Positions 1 to 7,017 are shown, counted from the first letter of the stretch. The stretch is DNA of 10,193 nucleotides from an uncultured Clostridia bacterium (GCA_946409855.1 CAMJXZ010000095.1:1-10193), one strand, 5' to 3'. Notes: generated by a model not told the origin, from the letters alone. Program-made: numbers and translations.

Positions 1-499
1 GGGCGACAGGCAAATCCGTTCGGGGGGTTCCGTAGGGGGGTCGCAAGACCCCCCTGCGGTACCTGTTCAGTCTTTGACTGAACAGGTACGATTCCCCTTC
101 AAAGCCCTTGCTCTGATAAAACCGGTGCGCCTCCGTCCGGGCCGTGCCGCTCTGCAGGATCACCTTGTAGCACCGGCGCTCCCGGGCGAACGCGACCGCC
201 ATGTCGATGACCCGGGAAGCCAGGCCGCGCCTTCGGTGCGCCTGATCCGTAACGACATTCTCAATGAAGCAGATCCCCCGCCCGCCCCGGGTCAGGTTCG
301 GGATGTAAACGGCATAGCAGGCCGACACCACCCTGCCGTCCTCAACCGCGCCAAAGTACCGAATGCCGGCGTTTGACTCGATCTCCTGCCAGACTTTTTC
401 ATACTGCTCGATCGGGCACACGCAGTCCTCCTCGTCCAGCTGCCTGTACAGCGCAAGCAGGGAACGCAGGTCCGCCGCCGTCAGTTTCCTGAACTCCAT
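1..499 (-). CDS. GNAT family N-acetyltransferase (3' end beyond window)
   Basis: The reading frame starts at an ATG at 499-497, preceded by a GGAGG-type ribosome site about ten bases upstream, and stays open to the left edge (166 codons, no stop seen). The product resembles GNAT enzymes, which move an acetyl group from acetyl-CoA to an amine; the substrate cannot be told. Motif A is clear: FIENVVTD at about residues 78-85, then R89-R-R-G92-L-A94, the R-x-x-G-x-A pyrophosphate-binding loop. A motif-B-like segment, HRFYQSKGFEGESYLF, ends near residue 140, where such proteins normally finish. The remaining 26 or so codons are read from two perfect or near-perfect palindromes and do not look like acetyltransferase sequence, so the original stop may have been displaced by a repeat insertion. 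It is the last visible gene of the minus-strand cluster, 102 nt after the DUF2961 gene. Family call is firm; the true C-terminus is unknown. Confidence 0.85.
   Translation of the reverse strand, partial: MEFRKLTAADLRSLLALYRQLDEEDCVCPIEQYEKVWQEIESNAGIRYFGAVEDGRVVSACYAVYIPNLTRGGRGICFIENVVTDQAHRRRGLASRVIDMAVAFARERRCYKVILQSGTARTEAHRFYQSKGFEGESYLFSQRLNRYRRGVLRPPYGTPRTDLPVA
26..89. repeat. Double palindromic element
   Basis: Two adjoining inverted repeats are seen. The first pairs 26-42 with 47-63 around a GCAA loop (plus-strand reading), with one mismatch (29/60) and one G-T wobble. The second pairs 59-72 with 76-89 perfectly, 14 bp around a TTT loop. The stems share 59-63, so they could be alternative folds. 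The element overlaps the 3' part of the GNAT reading frame. No T tract follows on either strand, so an intrinsic terminator is not well supported; an interspersed palindromic repeat is the likelier reading. Confidence 0.75.
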
Positions 500-601
500 C
501 TCCGCGGTCTCCTCCCTCCATCCGGGTCTCCGGCCGTTCCGGCAAACCGGAAGCCGCCGGGATCATTCCGCCGGTCGGAACGCCGTTTCCCGCGCGGTTC
601 A

Positions 602-1759
602 TCACGGGCGGTTCAGATAGTAATACGCCACGGAATACAGATCGTCATTCGTGTAAAACTCGACGTAATCGGAGGTTTTTCCGCCGCCCTCGGCGATGAA
701 CCTGCGCAGATCCTCCATCGACTGATCGCAGACGATCCCTTTCTGCCGTTCCGGTTCCGTGCCGTACCATTCCACAAACTGCGTGACAGGCGCGCCCTGG
801 CAGGACCGGTACGTCACGCCGCAGCACTTCCGGAAATAAAGCGGATCGCGGCGGTGATAACAATAAACGGCGTGCTCTCCCCCGCCCTCCGTAAAATACT
901 CGGAAAACAGCAGCCCGCTGTCCTGATGATGATATACGTGATCATAATCCCACGAGGAACCGCAGTAATCATCCAGCGTAGCGGTCAGCAGGTTGGGCCG
1001 GTCGGAATCGACGGTGAAATCAAAACGCCCGTGCTGCCATTCCAGCCCGTTTTCCGCCTTGACCCGGAACCCCAGATGCATGCCCAGATACCGGCCCTGC
1101 CCCTCCACCAGAGGAAGCACCATATAGATCCGGCCGGGCTCGTCGGTGATCATCTCGTTGTAATAAGCGTGCAGATAGCCGATCTCCTCGGGCAGTTCCG
1201 CGTCCATGGTGCAGCGCACCTCGTGAAACATGGCAACGGCCTGGTCGAAGCGGTTGATCACATCGATGCGGGCTTCCTTTCTGAACGGCATGGGCAGATA
1301 CGTCTGCAGGCTGCGCCCCGCCGGATCAGAAAAGTAGCAGTTTTCAAAGGGAAGATCCCTGCCCATGATATGGCAGAAGAAATCGCCAATCGGCGCGCTG
1401 ACCGCGGGCTGGTCCGCCCCGTCCCAGAAGCATTCGATCCAGACCCGGTTATTGCGCTCCCGCGACCGCGGATAGAGCGTTTTGCCGACATGGTTCATGC
1501 TCATCCACAGCTTGCGGATGACGCCGCAGCCCTGAATGTCCGCGATCGTGACGCGTTCACCGGGACGGATCACAAAGGGCTTGCCGTCATGGGTGGTTCT
1601 CGGGTTATCCCAGAGCGTCCGCTCTTTCTGACCGGGCATACAGTACTCCTCCGCCTCTTCGGCGCCGGCAGCGCCCGGTGCGATTCCGGCGAACCCCAGC
1701 GCCGCGGCGGAAGCGGCGGCGCTTTTCAGAAAGGTTCTGCGGGAAATCTTTTTCATCAT
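602..1759 (-). CDS. Tat-exported DUF2961 (GH172-like) protein
   Basis: A 385-residue protein. The start is put at ATG 1759 because an AAGGGGGAG ribosome site lies five bases upstream; an in-frame ATG at 1792 would add 11 residues with no good site. The N-terminus has a twin-arginine signal (SRRTFLK at residues 6-12, then an Ala-rich hydrophobic stretch and AGA near 31-33), so it is probably exported folded through the Tat pathway. The mature part matches DUF2961: GCGVIRKLWMSM (78-89), RVWIECFWDGAD (105-116), AP-IGDFF (122-128), PLVEGQGRYLG (216-226) and the C-terminal DDLYSVAYYYL (372-382). DUF2961 includes the GH172 fructofuranosidases/difructose-anhydride enzymes, and the length is normal. 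By my recollected alignment the two catalytic glutamates of characterised members (in GEGD and GTEDY motifs) correspond here to His243 and Asp263, so the activity is uncertain. It follows the Nudix gene by 60 nt on the same strand. Confidence 0.85.
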   Translation of the reverse strand: MMKKISRRTFLKSAAASAAALGFAGIAPGAAGAEEAEEYCMPGQKERTLWDNPRTTHDGKPFVIRPGERVTIADIQGCGVIRKLWMSMNHVGKTLYPRSRERNNRVWIECFWDGADQPAVSAPIGDFFCHIMGRDLPFENCYFSDPAGRSLQTYLPMPFRKEARIDVINRFDQAVAMFHEVRCTMDAELPEEIGYLHAYYNEMITDEPGRIYMVLPLVEGQGRYLGMHLGFRVKAENGLEWQHGRFDFTVDSDRPNLLTATLDDYCGSSWDYDHVYHHQDSGLLFSEYFTEGGGEHAVYCYHRRDPLYFRKCCGVTYRSCQGAPVTQFVEWYGTEPERQKGIVCDQSMEDLRRFIAEGGGKTSDYVEFYTNDDLYSVAYYYLNRP

Positions 1760-1819
1760 GTATTCTCCCCCTTGTACCGTCTCTGTTTTCATCTGTCCCT
1801 CCGATTCCCGGTCCCGGCA

Positions 1820-2254
1820 CTACAGACAGCCCCGGCGCTTTGCTTCTTCGATCAGCTTCGGCTGGATCAGCGGGTAGGTCCACGCCTCCGGGAGACGGTC
1901 CGTAATCCGGATCCGCTCGATCTCGTGATGCAGTTCCTCCTCAAACGACGCGATCTCCGCGCAGAACAGCATGCCGTATGTTTCTTCCGCGTCCCCGTTC
2001 CGGCTGTCCGGCACGGCGACGGAATACACGCAAACGGGCCTGATGGTATACTCCTTCGCGCCCGTTTCTTCACGGAGCTCCCGCCGCGCGGCATCCCCGA
2101 TGGACTCGCCGGCTTCCCTGTGCCCGCCGGGAACCTCCCACGTATCTCTTTCCCGATGTTTGCAGAACACCCATCTGCCCCCTGCCCGCGCGACGACGAC
2201 GGCATATTTGAGCAGACTGTCGTCCGCCTCCCCGTAAAACTTTACCTCAGGCAT
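1820..2254 (-). CDS. Nudix (MutT-like) hydrolase
   Basis: A 144-residue Nudix hydrolase. The Nudix box is complete and canonical at residues 44-66: G44-x5-E50-x7-R58-E59-L60-x-E62-E63-x-G65-A66, preceded by WEVPGG. These residues bind the divalent metal used to cleave a nucleoside-diphosphate-X bond. The protein is likely cytoplasmic (no signal peptide). The substrate is not evident; house-cleaning of damaged nucleotides or nucleotide sugars are options typical of the family. The ATG lies inside the end of the upstream pyrophosphatase-like gene, an 8-nt overlap (2247-2254), which suggests translational coupling. The pairing with a pyrophosphatase makes biochemical sense where the Nudix reaction releases PPi, but this is inference. 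Confidence 0.93.
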   Translation of the reverse strand: MPEVKFYGEADDSLLKYAVVVARAGGRWVFCKHRERDTWEVPGGHREAGESIGDAARRELREETGAKEYTIRPVCVYSVAVPDSRNGDAEETYGMLFCAEIASFEEELHHEIERIRITDRLPEAWTYPLIQPKLIEEAKRRGCL

Positions 2255-2636
2255 CGGTCCTGTCTCCCGGCCGTCCCGGTTCAGCGGTATCCCGTCGTAT
2301 CAGAATGCCCTTCATATACGGCGTTTCATTATGCGTCCGGTATACTTCCGCTTTCTCTTCCTCCGTGCATCCGATCAGTATTTTGATTTCCGAATCCCTC
2401 TTCATCAAATCGACAACGCACAGGACGGCGTCAATCTTTTTTCCGCCGCTTCCAACCCAAACGTCGATTCCCCCGCCGTCCATGGAGGCGGTATTTTTCA
2501 GGTATCCATAGTCCACCCGGTATATGAAATCCGGAAACCTCGGATGGGCCGATCCTTTCGGCCGGTCGATCACGATTTCGGAAGTGCTCGCCAATTCATC
2601 CAGCGCGTTCCAGAAATCTTCATGGCAATGATTCAC
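2247..2636 (-). CDS. Short inorganic-pyrophosphatase-like protein
   Basis: A 129-residue protein resembling the short Clostridia proteins annotated as inorganic pyrophosphatase, which hydrolyse PPi to two phosphates in the cytoplasm. I place the start at GTG 2636: a GGAGG site lies seven bases upstream, the GTG overlaps the preceding gene's TGA as GTGA, and the resulting N-terminus (MNHCHEDFW) fits the family. The ATG at 2675 would add 13 residues and sit deep in the upstream gene. Visible motifs are IDRPKGS (23-29), VDYGY (41-45), D53-G-G-G-I-D58 and D76...D81 before EIKIL. The D-x4-D and D-x4-D spacings match the metal-binding aspartates of family I enzymes (E. coli D65/D70 and D97/D102), but at 129 residues it is clearly shorter than the usual 170-200. 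Activity is likely but not proven from sequence. Confidence 0.82.
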   Translation of the reverse strand: MNHCHEDFWNALDELASTSEIVIDRPKGSAHPRFPDFIYRVDYGYLKNTASMDGGGIDVWVGSGGKKIDAVLCVVDLMKRDSEIKILIGCTEEEKAEVYRTHNETPYMKGILIRRDTAEPGRPGDRTDA

Positions 2637-3358
2637 CTGGTCCCCTCCGTATCTTCCGCTTTTCCGTCCGCGCATTCACCGCTTTGCGTCCCGTCCCCTC
2701 CGGGCTTCGCCGGGCAGCGGCTTGTATCGTAACAGGCGGGGAACACCATGCCGTTCAGCACCCAGACATCGGAAAGGTCCGGCTGCCCGTCCTTCCCCGC
2801 GCGGCACACCAGATAATCCCCCTCGCCATGAGGCGCGTTGGGCAGGTTCGTGTGCAGAACATCTCCCCACGCGGTTTCGACGGTGACGGAAACCGTCAGC
2901 GGGACGTACATCGCGTAATACGCGTCCGGCTCCGGCGTTGTGATGAGATCGACCCACGAATCCTTTTTTGAAAAATCCGTTTCGCAGAGCGCGCCGCCGT
3001 CCGGTTTTCTATAGGTGGAAATCACCCCAGGCAGTTTCGCCGCCCACATTTCGCCGAAGCATCCTTTTAAAATGACCGTAGTGCCGTCGTCCGTGACCGT
3101 ATAGTCCGTCACTTCCAGCTCGTTACGGAACCGGGTTTCCCGGGAAACCATCATGGCCTGCACGCCGTATTCCTTTTTCCCGGTCAGAAACCATGTCTCT
3201 TCCCCCCGCGCCAGGTAATCCGCCAGCGTCATGGAAACCTGCGCCGCGGAAGCGTCGGCGTCCGCCGTTCCGGCACACGCCGGAAGCGGCGCCATCGCCG
3301 GCAGACACAGCAGCATCAGCACGGCCGTCATCAGGAAAGCCGTTCTCTTTTCATGCAT
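2633..3358 (-). CDS. Secreted protein of unknown function
   Basis: I do not recognise the family. The 241-residue product starts at an ATG eight bases after an AGGAGG site. It opens with a typical signal peptide: charged MHEKR, a hydrophobic core to about residue 23, then PLPACAG with a plausible signal-peptidase I cut near 29-31. LPAC superficially resembles a lipobox, but Pro at -2 argues against it. The mature part is polar, with no further membrane segment and predicted short beta strands (for example TDYTVTDDGTTVILKGCFG at 84-102, and PLTVSVTVETAWGDVL at 153-168). The tail from about residue 216 is low-complexity Gly/Asp/Glu. It is the first gene of the minus-strand cluster and its stop overlaps the pyrophosphatase start by 4 nt, so the two are probably co-translated even though one product is exported and the other cytoplasmic. 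Confidence 0.8.
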   Translation of the reverse strand: MHEKRTAFLMTAVLMLLCLPAMAPLPACAGTADADASAAQVSMTLADYLARGEETWFLTGKKEYGVQAMMVSRETRFRNELEVTDYTVTDDGTTVILKGCFGEMWAAKLPGVISTYRKPDGGALCETDFSKKDSWVDLITTPEPDAYYAMYVPLTVSVTVETAWGDVLHTNLPNAPHGEGDYLVCRAGKDGQPDLSDVWVLNGMVFPACYDTSRCPAKPGGDGTQSGECADGKAEDTEGTR

Positions 3359-3456
3359 ACGCGGCGCCTCCTCCCACTATGATCAGATAAGCAGCTAAAA
3401 GATTGTGCGCAGATTTGACGTTCCACCAAGGAAACCGCCTCACCGAACAGCGGACC

Positions 3457-3591
3457 GGCAGCTCCCAAAAGCCTTCCCCTCTTGGGGGCCGCAGCGCCCG
3501 GAAAAGCACAGTGTGCTGTTTTCAGCGGGGACGGACCGGCAGGCCCCGTAAGCCTTCCCCTCTGGGGAAGGTGGACTGCAAAGCAGGCCGG
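3457..3591. repeat. Interspersed hairpin repeat, copy A
   Basis: This lies in the 513-nt gene-free stretch 3359-3871. It begins GGCAGCTCCCAAAAGCCTT and ends GCAAAGCAGGCCGG. A 57-nt core (3489-3545) matches the second copy (3688-3744) with only two mismatches. It also contains an 8-bp perfect hairpin CCTTCCCC-TCT-GGGGAAGG (3553-3571), a form of intergenic repeat I associate with gut Clostridia. Open frames crossing it have no family features and I treat them as non-coding. Confidence 0.8.
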
Positions 3592-3654
3592 ATGAGGTTC
3601 TCCCCGGGGCCTGTAAGGTCCCGGGACATTTTCACCGATCAGCAAGCCGGCAGC

Positions 3655-3771
3655 TGGCAGCTCCCAAAGGCCTTCCCCTCTGGGGATCCGCAGCGCCCGG
3701 AAAAACACGGTGTGCTGTTTTCAGCGGGGACGGACCGGCAGGCCTCGGCGGTGGACTGCAAAGCGGGCCGG
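3655..3771. repeat. Interspersed hairpin repeat, copy B
   Basis: This is a direct copy of the element at 3457-3591. It has the same GGCAGCTCCCAAA start, the same 57-nt core at 3688-3744 and the same GGTGGACTGCAAAGC-GGCCGG end (3750-3771). It lacks the internal AGCCTTCCCCTCTGGGGAAG segment present in copy A, so the copies differ by about 20 nt. Its own CCTTCCCCTCTGGGG hairpin (3671-3685) is decayed. The rest of 3359-3871 shows nothing else I can support. Confidence 0.78.
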
Positions 3772-3871
3772 CGGCCTTTCTGCCTTTTCTTTCAGGCCAT
3801 GCGCTGCACGGCCCACCTTCCGTCTTCCCTTGAGCGCCGTAAAAATACGCGTGGCGAAAAAAGAAATCCGT

Positions 3872-4255
3872 CTATCCTCTCTTTTTCTCGATCATGTAGG
3901 ATTGCAGCCCCTTTTTGCAGCCGTTCTTTTCATAGAAGCGCTCCGCGTCCGGCTGCGACCCAAAGTACAGCATCGTGGGTGTATTTTCTTTTGCCAGCTG
4001 AAGGAGCCTGCTGCCGATGCCCTTATGTTGATACGCCGGAAGAACCAGCAGTTCCGTAATCGTCCCAAAGTAATAGCCGTCGGACAGGATCCGCAGGCAC
4101 CCGACCAGCTTTCCCTGATCATACGCCGTGATGTTCAGCGTTTTCGACAGCGCATCCCGCGTCCGTTCCGGATCGTAGCTGCCGGGCCAGATCTGCTGAA
4201 CAAACGAAAGGAACCCGGACACATTCAGTCCCGCGTCATTGACCCTGTACTCCAT
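3872..4255 (-). CDS. GNAT family N-acetyltransferase, small
   Basis: A 127-residue single-domain GNAT enzyme, expected to transfer acetyl from acetyl-CoA to an unknown amine in the cytoplasm. The ATG at 4255 is chosen because GAGG lies six bases upstream; an in-frame TTG at 4267 would add only four residues. Beta4/motif A is ITELLVLPAYQHKGIGSRLL (66-85), with the CoA loop Q76-H-K-G79-I-G81. Motif B holds a FYEKNGC segment (107-113), ending with the usual beta strand YMIEKK. It stands alone between the repeat-filled stretch and the divergent LRR gene. It is not closely similar to the other GNAT protein at 1-499. Confidence 0.9.
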   Translation of the reverse strand: MEYRVNDAGLNVSGFLSFVQQIWPGSYDPERTRDALSKTLNITAYDQGKLVGCLRILSDGYYFGTITELLVLPAYQHKGIGSRLLQLAKENTPTMLYFGSQPDAERFYEKNGCKKGLQSYMIEKKRG

Positions 4256-4392
4256 TTTGCACCTCAATTTATCCTGATTTATCAGAATAAAATTCCTGAT
4301 CAGTATTCTGCGTTTTCCCCCGGATTTCCTGCAGCCGAAACGATATTCTTTTTGCCCGGAGCGGCGGATTGTCTGCCCTTTCTCCTTTCCGC

Positions 4393-4421
4393 TTGCGGTT
4401 TTTCCCGCGCCATGGTATCAT
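4393..4421 (+). promoter_or_regulatory. Sigma-A-type promoter for the LRR gene
   Basis: TTGCGG (4393-4398) and TATCAT (4416-4421) are separated by exactly 17 bases, with transcription expected to start near 4428. The ribosome site AGGAGG at 4458-4463 stands seven bases before the ATG at 4471. The -10 matches five of six consensus bases, the -35 only three. Confidence 0.6.
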
Positions 4422-4470
4422 CATAACAGCAAATCCGGCGCAGCCCGCCCATTCCGCAGGAGGTCCCCCC

Positions 4471-5451
4471 ATGAAACTGAAATCCATCGCCCTGTCCGTG
4501 CCGCTGATCCTGGCCCTGGCGCTTTCCGTCCTGCCCGCCGCGGCGGAAACCAGCGGGGATTTTGAGTACGCCCTGAACAAGGACGGCACGGCCGCCATCC
4601 TCCGGTACACCGGAAAGGCCGAGGAACTGACCGTTCCCGCCGCCCTGGACGGGCACAAGGTGAAGGTCATTGCCGACGGCGCGTTCAGCGGCTGCGGCAC
4701 CCTGACCGGCGTGACGATCCCGAACAGCGTCCAGACCGTCGGGGCCAACCCGTTCCGGTCCTGCGAACATCTCCGCTCGGTCCAGGTATCATCGGGGCAC
4801 CCGACCCTGGCCGTGCTGAACGGCGTCCTCTTCAGCAAGCCGGACAGGCGGCTGGTCTTTTATCCCATGACGAAAAGCCCCGGGGAATACGAAATCCCCC
4901 AGGGCATGCGCGTCATCGGGCAGGACGCTTTCTACGGCTGCGCCGGCCTGACCGGCGTGACCATTCCGGACAGCGTGACGGACATCGGGCCTTCCGCGTT
5001 TTCTTACTGCGAAAGCCTGACCGGCGTCACCATCCCGGACAGCGTGACGGACATCGGGGCGGCCGCGTTCGCCTACTGCCGCGCCCTGACGGAGATAACG
5101 CTCCCCCGCGGCCTGACGGTCCTGGAGGCCTACCTGTTTTCCCACTGCATCCGCCTGACCCGTGTGACCGTCCCGGACGGCGTGACGGACATCGAGCCCA
5201 ACGCGTTCTTTCACTGCGTCCGCCTGACCCATGTGACCATCCCGGGCAGCGTCACCGCCATCGGGTACCAGGCCTTCGCCGAATGCGGCGATCTGACCGC
5301 CCTGACCATCCCGGCCGGCGTGACGGACATCGACGACTACGCCTTCGCGGATTGCAAACACCTGACCCTCACCGTCTCCCGGGGCAGCGACGCCGCCCGG
5401 TACTGCGAGGAAAACGGCATCCCTTACGCGTATTCCGACGCCAAGGACTGA
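4471..5451 (+). CDS. Secreted BspA-type leucine-rich-repeat protein
   Basis: A 326-residue secreted LRR_5 (BspA-like) protein. The start at 4471 is set by AGGAGG seven bases upstream and by the signal peptide that follows: MKLK, a hydrophobic core, and LPAAA ending near residue 25. A first LRR unit is at 70-92, then a beta insert with GVLFSKPDRRLVFYP (118-132), a segment typical of BspA proteins. Six regular 23-residue units follow at 152-289 (consensus AF-x-x-C-x-x-LT-x-VTIP-x-x-VTDIG) plus a partial seventh. The C-terminus GSDAARYCEENGIPYAY is the standard BspA-type ending. There is no LPXTG, transmembrane or S-layer segment, so it is probably released or loosely held. Such proteins usually bind host, food or cell-surface ligands; the target here is unknown. 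It is monocistronic, divergent from the small GNAT gene and convergent with the DUF6273 block. Confidence 0.92.
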   Translation: MKLKSIALSVPLILALALSVLPAAAETSGDFEYALNKDGTAAILRYTGKAEELTVPAALDGHKVKVIADGAFSGCGTLTGVTIPNSVQTVGANPFRSCEHLRSVQVSSGHPTLAVLNGVLFSKPDRRLVFYPMTKSPGEYEIPQGMRVIGQDAFYGCAGLTGVTIPDSVTDIGPSAFSYCESLTGVTIPDSVTDIGAAAFAYCRALTEITLPRGLTVLEAYLFSHCIRLTRVTVPDGVTDIEPNAFFHCVRLTHVTIPGSVTAIGYQAFAECGDLTALTIPAGVTDIDDYAFADCKHLTLTVSRGSDAARYCEENGIPYAYSDAKD

Positions 5452-5487
5452 ATGATCCCCGGGCAGAGTAAGCCCTGTATAATTCCC

Positions 5488-5557
5488 GCCCCGGCTGCCA
5501 TCCGCCGCGCCTTTTGTCCAAAAAAGAGACGCGAAGGACCGGCAGCCGGGGCTTTTG
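5488..5557 (+). terminator. Terminator-like inverted repeat after the LRR gene
   Basis: A perfect 12-bp stem, GCCCCGGCTGCC (5488-5499) with GGCAGCCGGGGC (5541-5552), is followed directly by TTTTG. It lies 37 nt after the LRR stop. The 41-nt loop is long, though it holds a minor CTTTT/AAAAG pairing that could shorten it. It is probably a rho-independent terminator for the plus strand; the reverse orientation lacks a T tract. Confidence 0.55.
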
Positions 5558-5673
5558 ACACGCCGGGATGATGCCATCATCTCCCGTACACACAGCCCGC
5601 GGCGCGAATCTCCTTCGCGGTTCCTTTCGCGGACGCTCCGGACGGCAGCCTCCGCGGTGACGCTCAGGCGTGC

Positions 5674-5694
5674 GCAGGGGGAATCTCCCCCTGC
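5674..5694. repeat. Strong hairpin in the convergent intergenic region
   Basis: A perfect 9-bp stem, GCAGGGGGA / TCCCCCTGC, around a 3-nt loop, inside the 360-nt gene-free stretch 5452-5811 between convergent genes. The plus strand continues ACCCCCTGTTTCTTTCC, a weak pyrimidine tail; the minus strand has no T tract. It may help end transcription or be a fragment of an interspersed repeat. Apart from this and the inverted repeat at 5488-5552, I see nothing firm in the stretch. Confidence 0.6.
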
Positions 5695-5811
5695 ACCCCC
5701 TGTTTCTTTCCATACTTCGTCTCTCTGCTTCCGGGTTTCCCTTTCCCGACTTTTTGATTTCAGATGACAGCGAAGTTGGTTCCGCTATCCGGCGACGTTC
5801 AGGATTCATGA

Positions 5812-6927
5812 TCAGAAGATTCCAGAGTCCAGATTGATCCACAAAGCGGGGCGGACAACGGCATAATCGAGGTTGACATATCTGTTGTAGAGGGAGCCGT
5901 CGGTGTACACGAACGCGGCGCTGTACTGATAGTAGCCGGGGGAACGCAGCCACCACCACCCAGCGGCCTTCCCATCCGCCGTCTTATAACTGCCATTTGT
6001 CCATGCGCCTGCCTGTTGCGCGTAGGCCGTAGGTGAGGTTCTGGATTTCTTGTTGCTGATGTCTTCCCTTGTTACACCAAGGTATTTGTTTGCCTCCCCA
6101 TAGCTCAGCAGGAAGATCTTGTCCTTCGTGTTGTTCCCACCGCTGGCACTCCATCCGCTGTATCCCTGACTGCTGCTGTTGTCTACTGCCGTCGTCAGGA
6201 TCGCCTTCTGTTCCGTACTGCTGAACGCTTTGTTCAGGAATTCCCCGTTCAGCCATGTCCTCAGCGTACATTTCTCCCACGTAATATCGGTATATTCCGT
6301 GTTGTATGGCTTCAGATCCAATCCGTACCGGCTCAGCAGCAGTGCTTTGGTCCCCTGCACTTCCAGTACCAGCCATTCGATCGGCGTTTGGTCGTTCCCT
6401 TCCGCAGTCTGTGGGTACCACCCGAAGGTCACATAATCCCCTGCCTTGGTTTTCTTGCTGCTCGTACCCTCAGCAGAAGACAGCGGTTTGTCCGTCGGCG
6501 TCGGCACCGGCGTTTGCTCAGGCGTGGCCGTTGCCGCGCTCATCACTGTCACCTGCACCGGGTTGATCCGCGCGTTCGTATATTCTTTCCCGTCCGCGTC
6601 GTAGGCTTCGATCACCCTGGCCTCAATGGTGTACTGGCCGGCCGGGGCGAATTTATTGACCCGGAAGGAAAGCGTGACCGGCTGACGGTTCAGGATATTG
6701 ATCCCGTCCATGCCGATCACTTCTTTGGAAGGCAGCAAGGTGAAGATATCCGTATCGAAGGAAAGCCGCCCCATCACCCCGTCCGGCTGGTCCCCGTCCT
6801 CCGACAGGGTGAAAATAACCCCAATCGTTTCCCCCGGCTGGCAGATCACGCCCGCCGCCCGGACAGGGGCAGGCATGAGCGACAGCGTCAGCATCAGGGT
6901 CAGGCATAAACAGATCACGCGTTTCAT
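5812..6927 (-). CDS. Secreted DUF6273 protein with Pro/Thr linker (paralog 1)
   Basis: A 371-residue exported protein, last of three tandem paralogs. The start at 6927 has AGGAGG seven bases upstream. Layout: signal peptide (1 to about 25, MPAPVRAAG at the cut); a beta-rich domain (about 28-129), with PGETIGVIFTLSEDG and GVMGRLSFDTDIFTLLPS, that looks cohesin-like to me but this is inference; a Pro/Thr/Ser-rich linker (130-162); and a C-terminal DUF6273 domain (163-371) with YVTFGWYPQT, IEWLVLEV, LLLSRYGLD, WLNGEFLNKAF and SGGNN-DKIFLLS, ending in GWWWLRSPG (323-331) and VRPALWINL (358-366). Between these last two motifs lies a 26-residue hypervariable stretch (332-357). The linker replaces the coiled coil and TPR-like part of the other two paralogs. 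DUF6273 has no proven activity; the layout suggests an exposed ligand-binding tip on a stalk. No wall anchor is seen. Confidence 0.9.
   Translation of the reverse strand: MKRVICLCLTLMLTLSLMPAPVRAAGVICQPGETIGVIFTLSEDGDQPDGVMGRLSFDTDIFTLLPSKEVIGMDGINILNRQPVTLSFRVNKFAPAGQYTIEARVIEAYDADGKEYTNARINPVQVTVMSAATATPEQTPVPTPTDKPLSSAEGTSSKKTKAGDYVTFGWYPQTAEGNDQTPIEWLVLEVQGTKALLLSRYGLDLKPYNTEYTDITWEKCTLRTWLNGEFLNKAFSSTEQKAILTTAVDNSSSQGYSGWSASGGNNTKDKIFLLSYGEANKYLGVTREDISNKKSRTSPTAYAQQAGAWTNGSYKTADGKAAGWWWLRSPGYYQYSAAFVYTDGSLYNRYVNLDYAVVRPALWINLDSGIF
5839..5961 (-). other. Candidate variable repeat of paralog 1
   Basis: A 41-codon 3' segment, GWWWLRS... to ...RPALW. The outer bases are identical in all three paralogs (22 nt at the 5' side, 18 nt GTCCGCCCCGCTTTGTGG at the 3' side), while 5857-5934 between them is strongly diverged. 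The residues read YYQYSAAFVYT, then constant DGSL, then YNRYVNLDYAV. The pattern resembles the variable repeat of a DGR target gene. Confidence 0.5.
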
Positions 6928-7017
6928 AGGGGGCCTCCTGACAGATTGGATGGGACTTTGGAATCGTTTTTGAATGGAGTGCCGATTTATGACAAACTAG
7001 CGCTATATGTGATTCAG
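6849..7017 (-). repeat. Duplicated junction between paralogs 2 and 1
   Basis: This spans the end of the paralog 2 coding strand, the intergenic DNA and the signal-peptide codons of paralog 1. It matches 8291-8460 over its whole length with few mismatches and one single-base gap in a T run. It shows that gene duplication copied coding and non-coding DNA together. I see no convincing internal promoter, so paralogs 2 and 1 probably depend on the promoter ahead of paralog 3. Confidence 0.85.

Noticed and set aside
59..89. Intrinsic terminator at the perfect 14-bp palindrome
   Set aside because: No T tract follows the stem on either strand, and the GNAT reading frame is open across it.
854..2386. 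A 510-codon plus-strand open frame
   Set aside because: It lies antisense to the DUF2961, Nudix and pyrophosphatase genes, which all have clear family motifs. Its translation has no domain, and long antisense frames are expected at this GC content.
3265..3290. Lipoprotein signal (LPAC) in the secreted protein at 2633-3358
   Set aside because: Pro at the -2 position is not accepted by the usual lipobox; cleavage by signal peptidase I after CAG is more likely.
3403..4426. Plus-strand open frames of 218 and 238 codons
   Set aside because: They run through the interspersed repeats and then antisense to the small GNAT gene, with no ribosome site or recognisable family.
4789..5580. A 263-codon minus-strand open frame with a repetitive translation
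   Set aside because: The repetition (DVRHAVRDGHTGQA-like) is the antisense reading of the 69-nt LRR units. The plus-strand protein has promoter, ribosome site and signal peptide.
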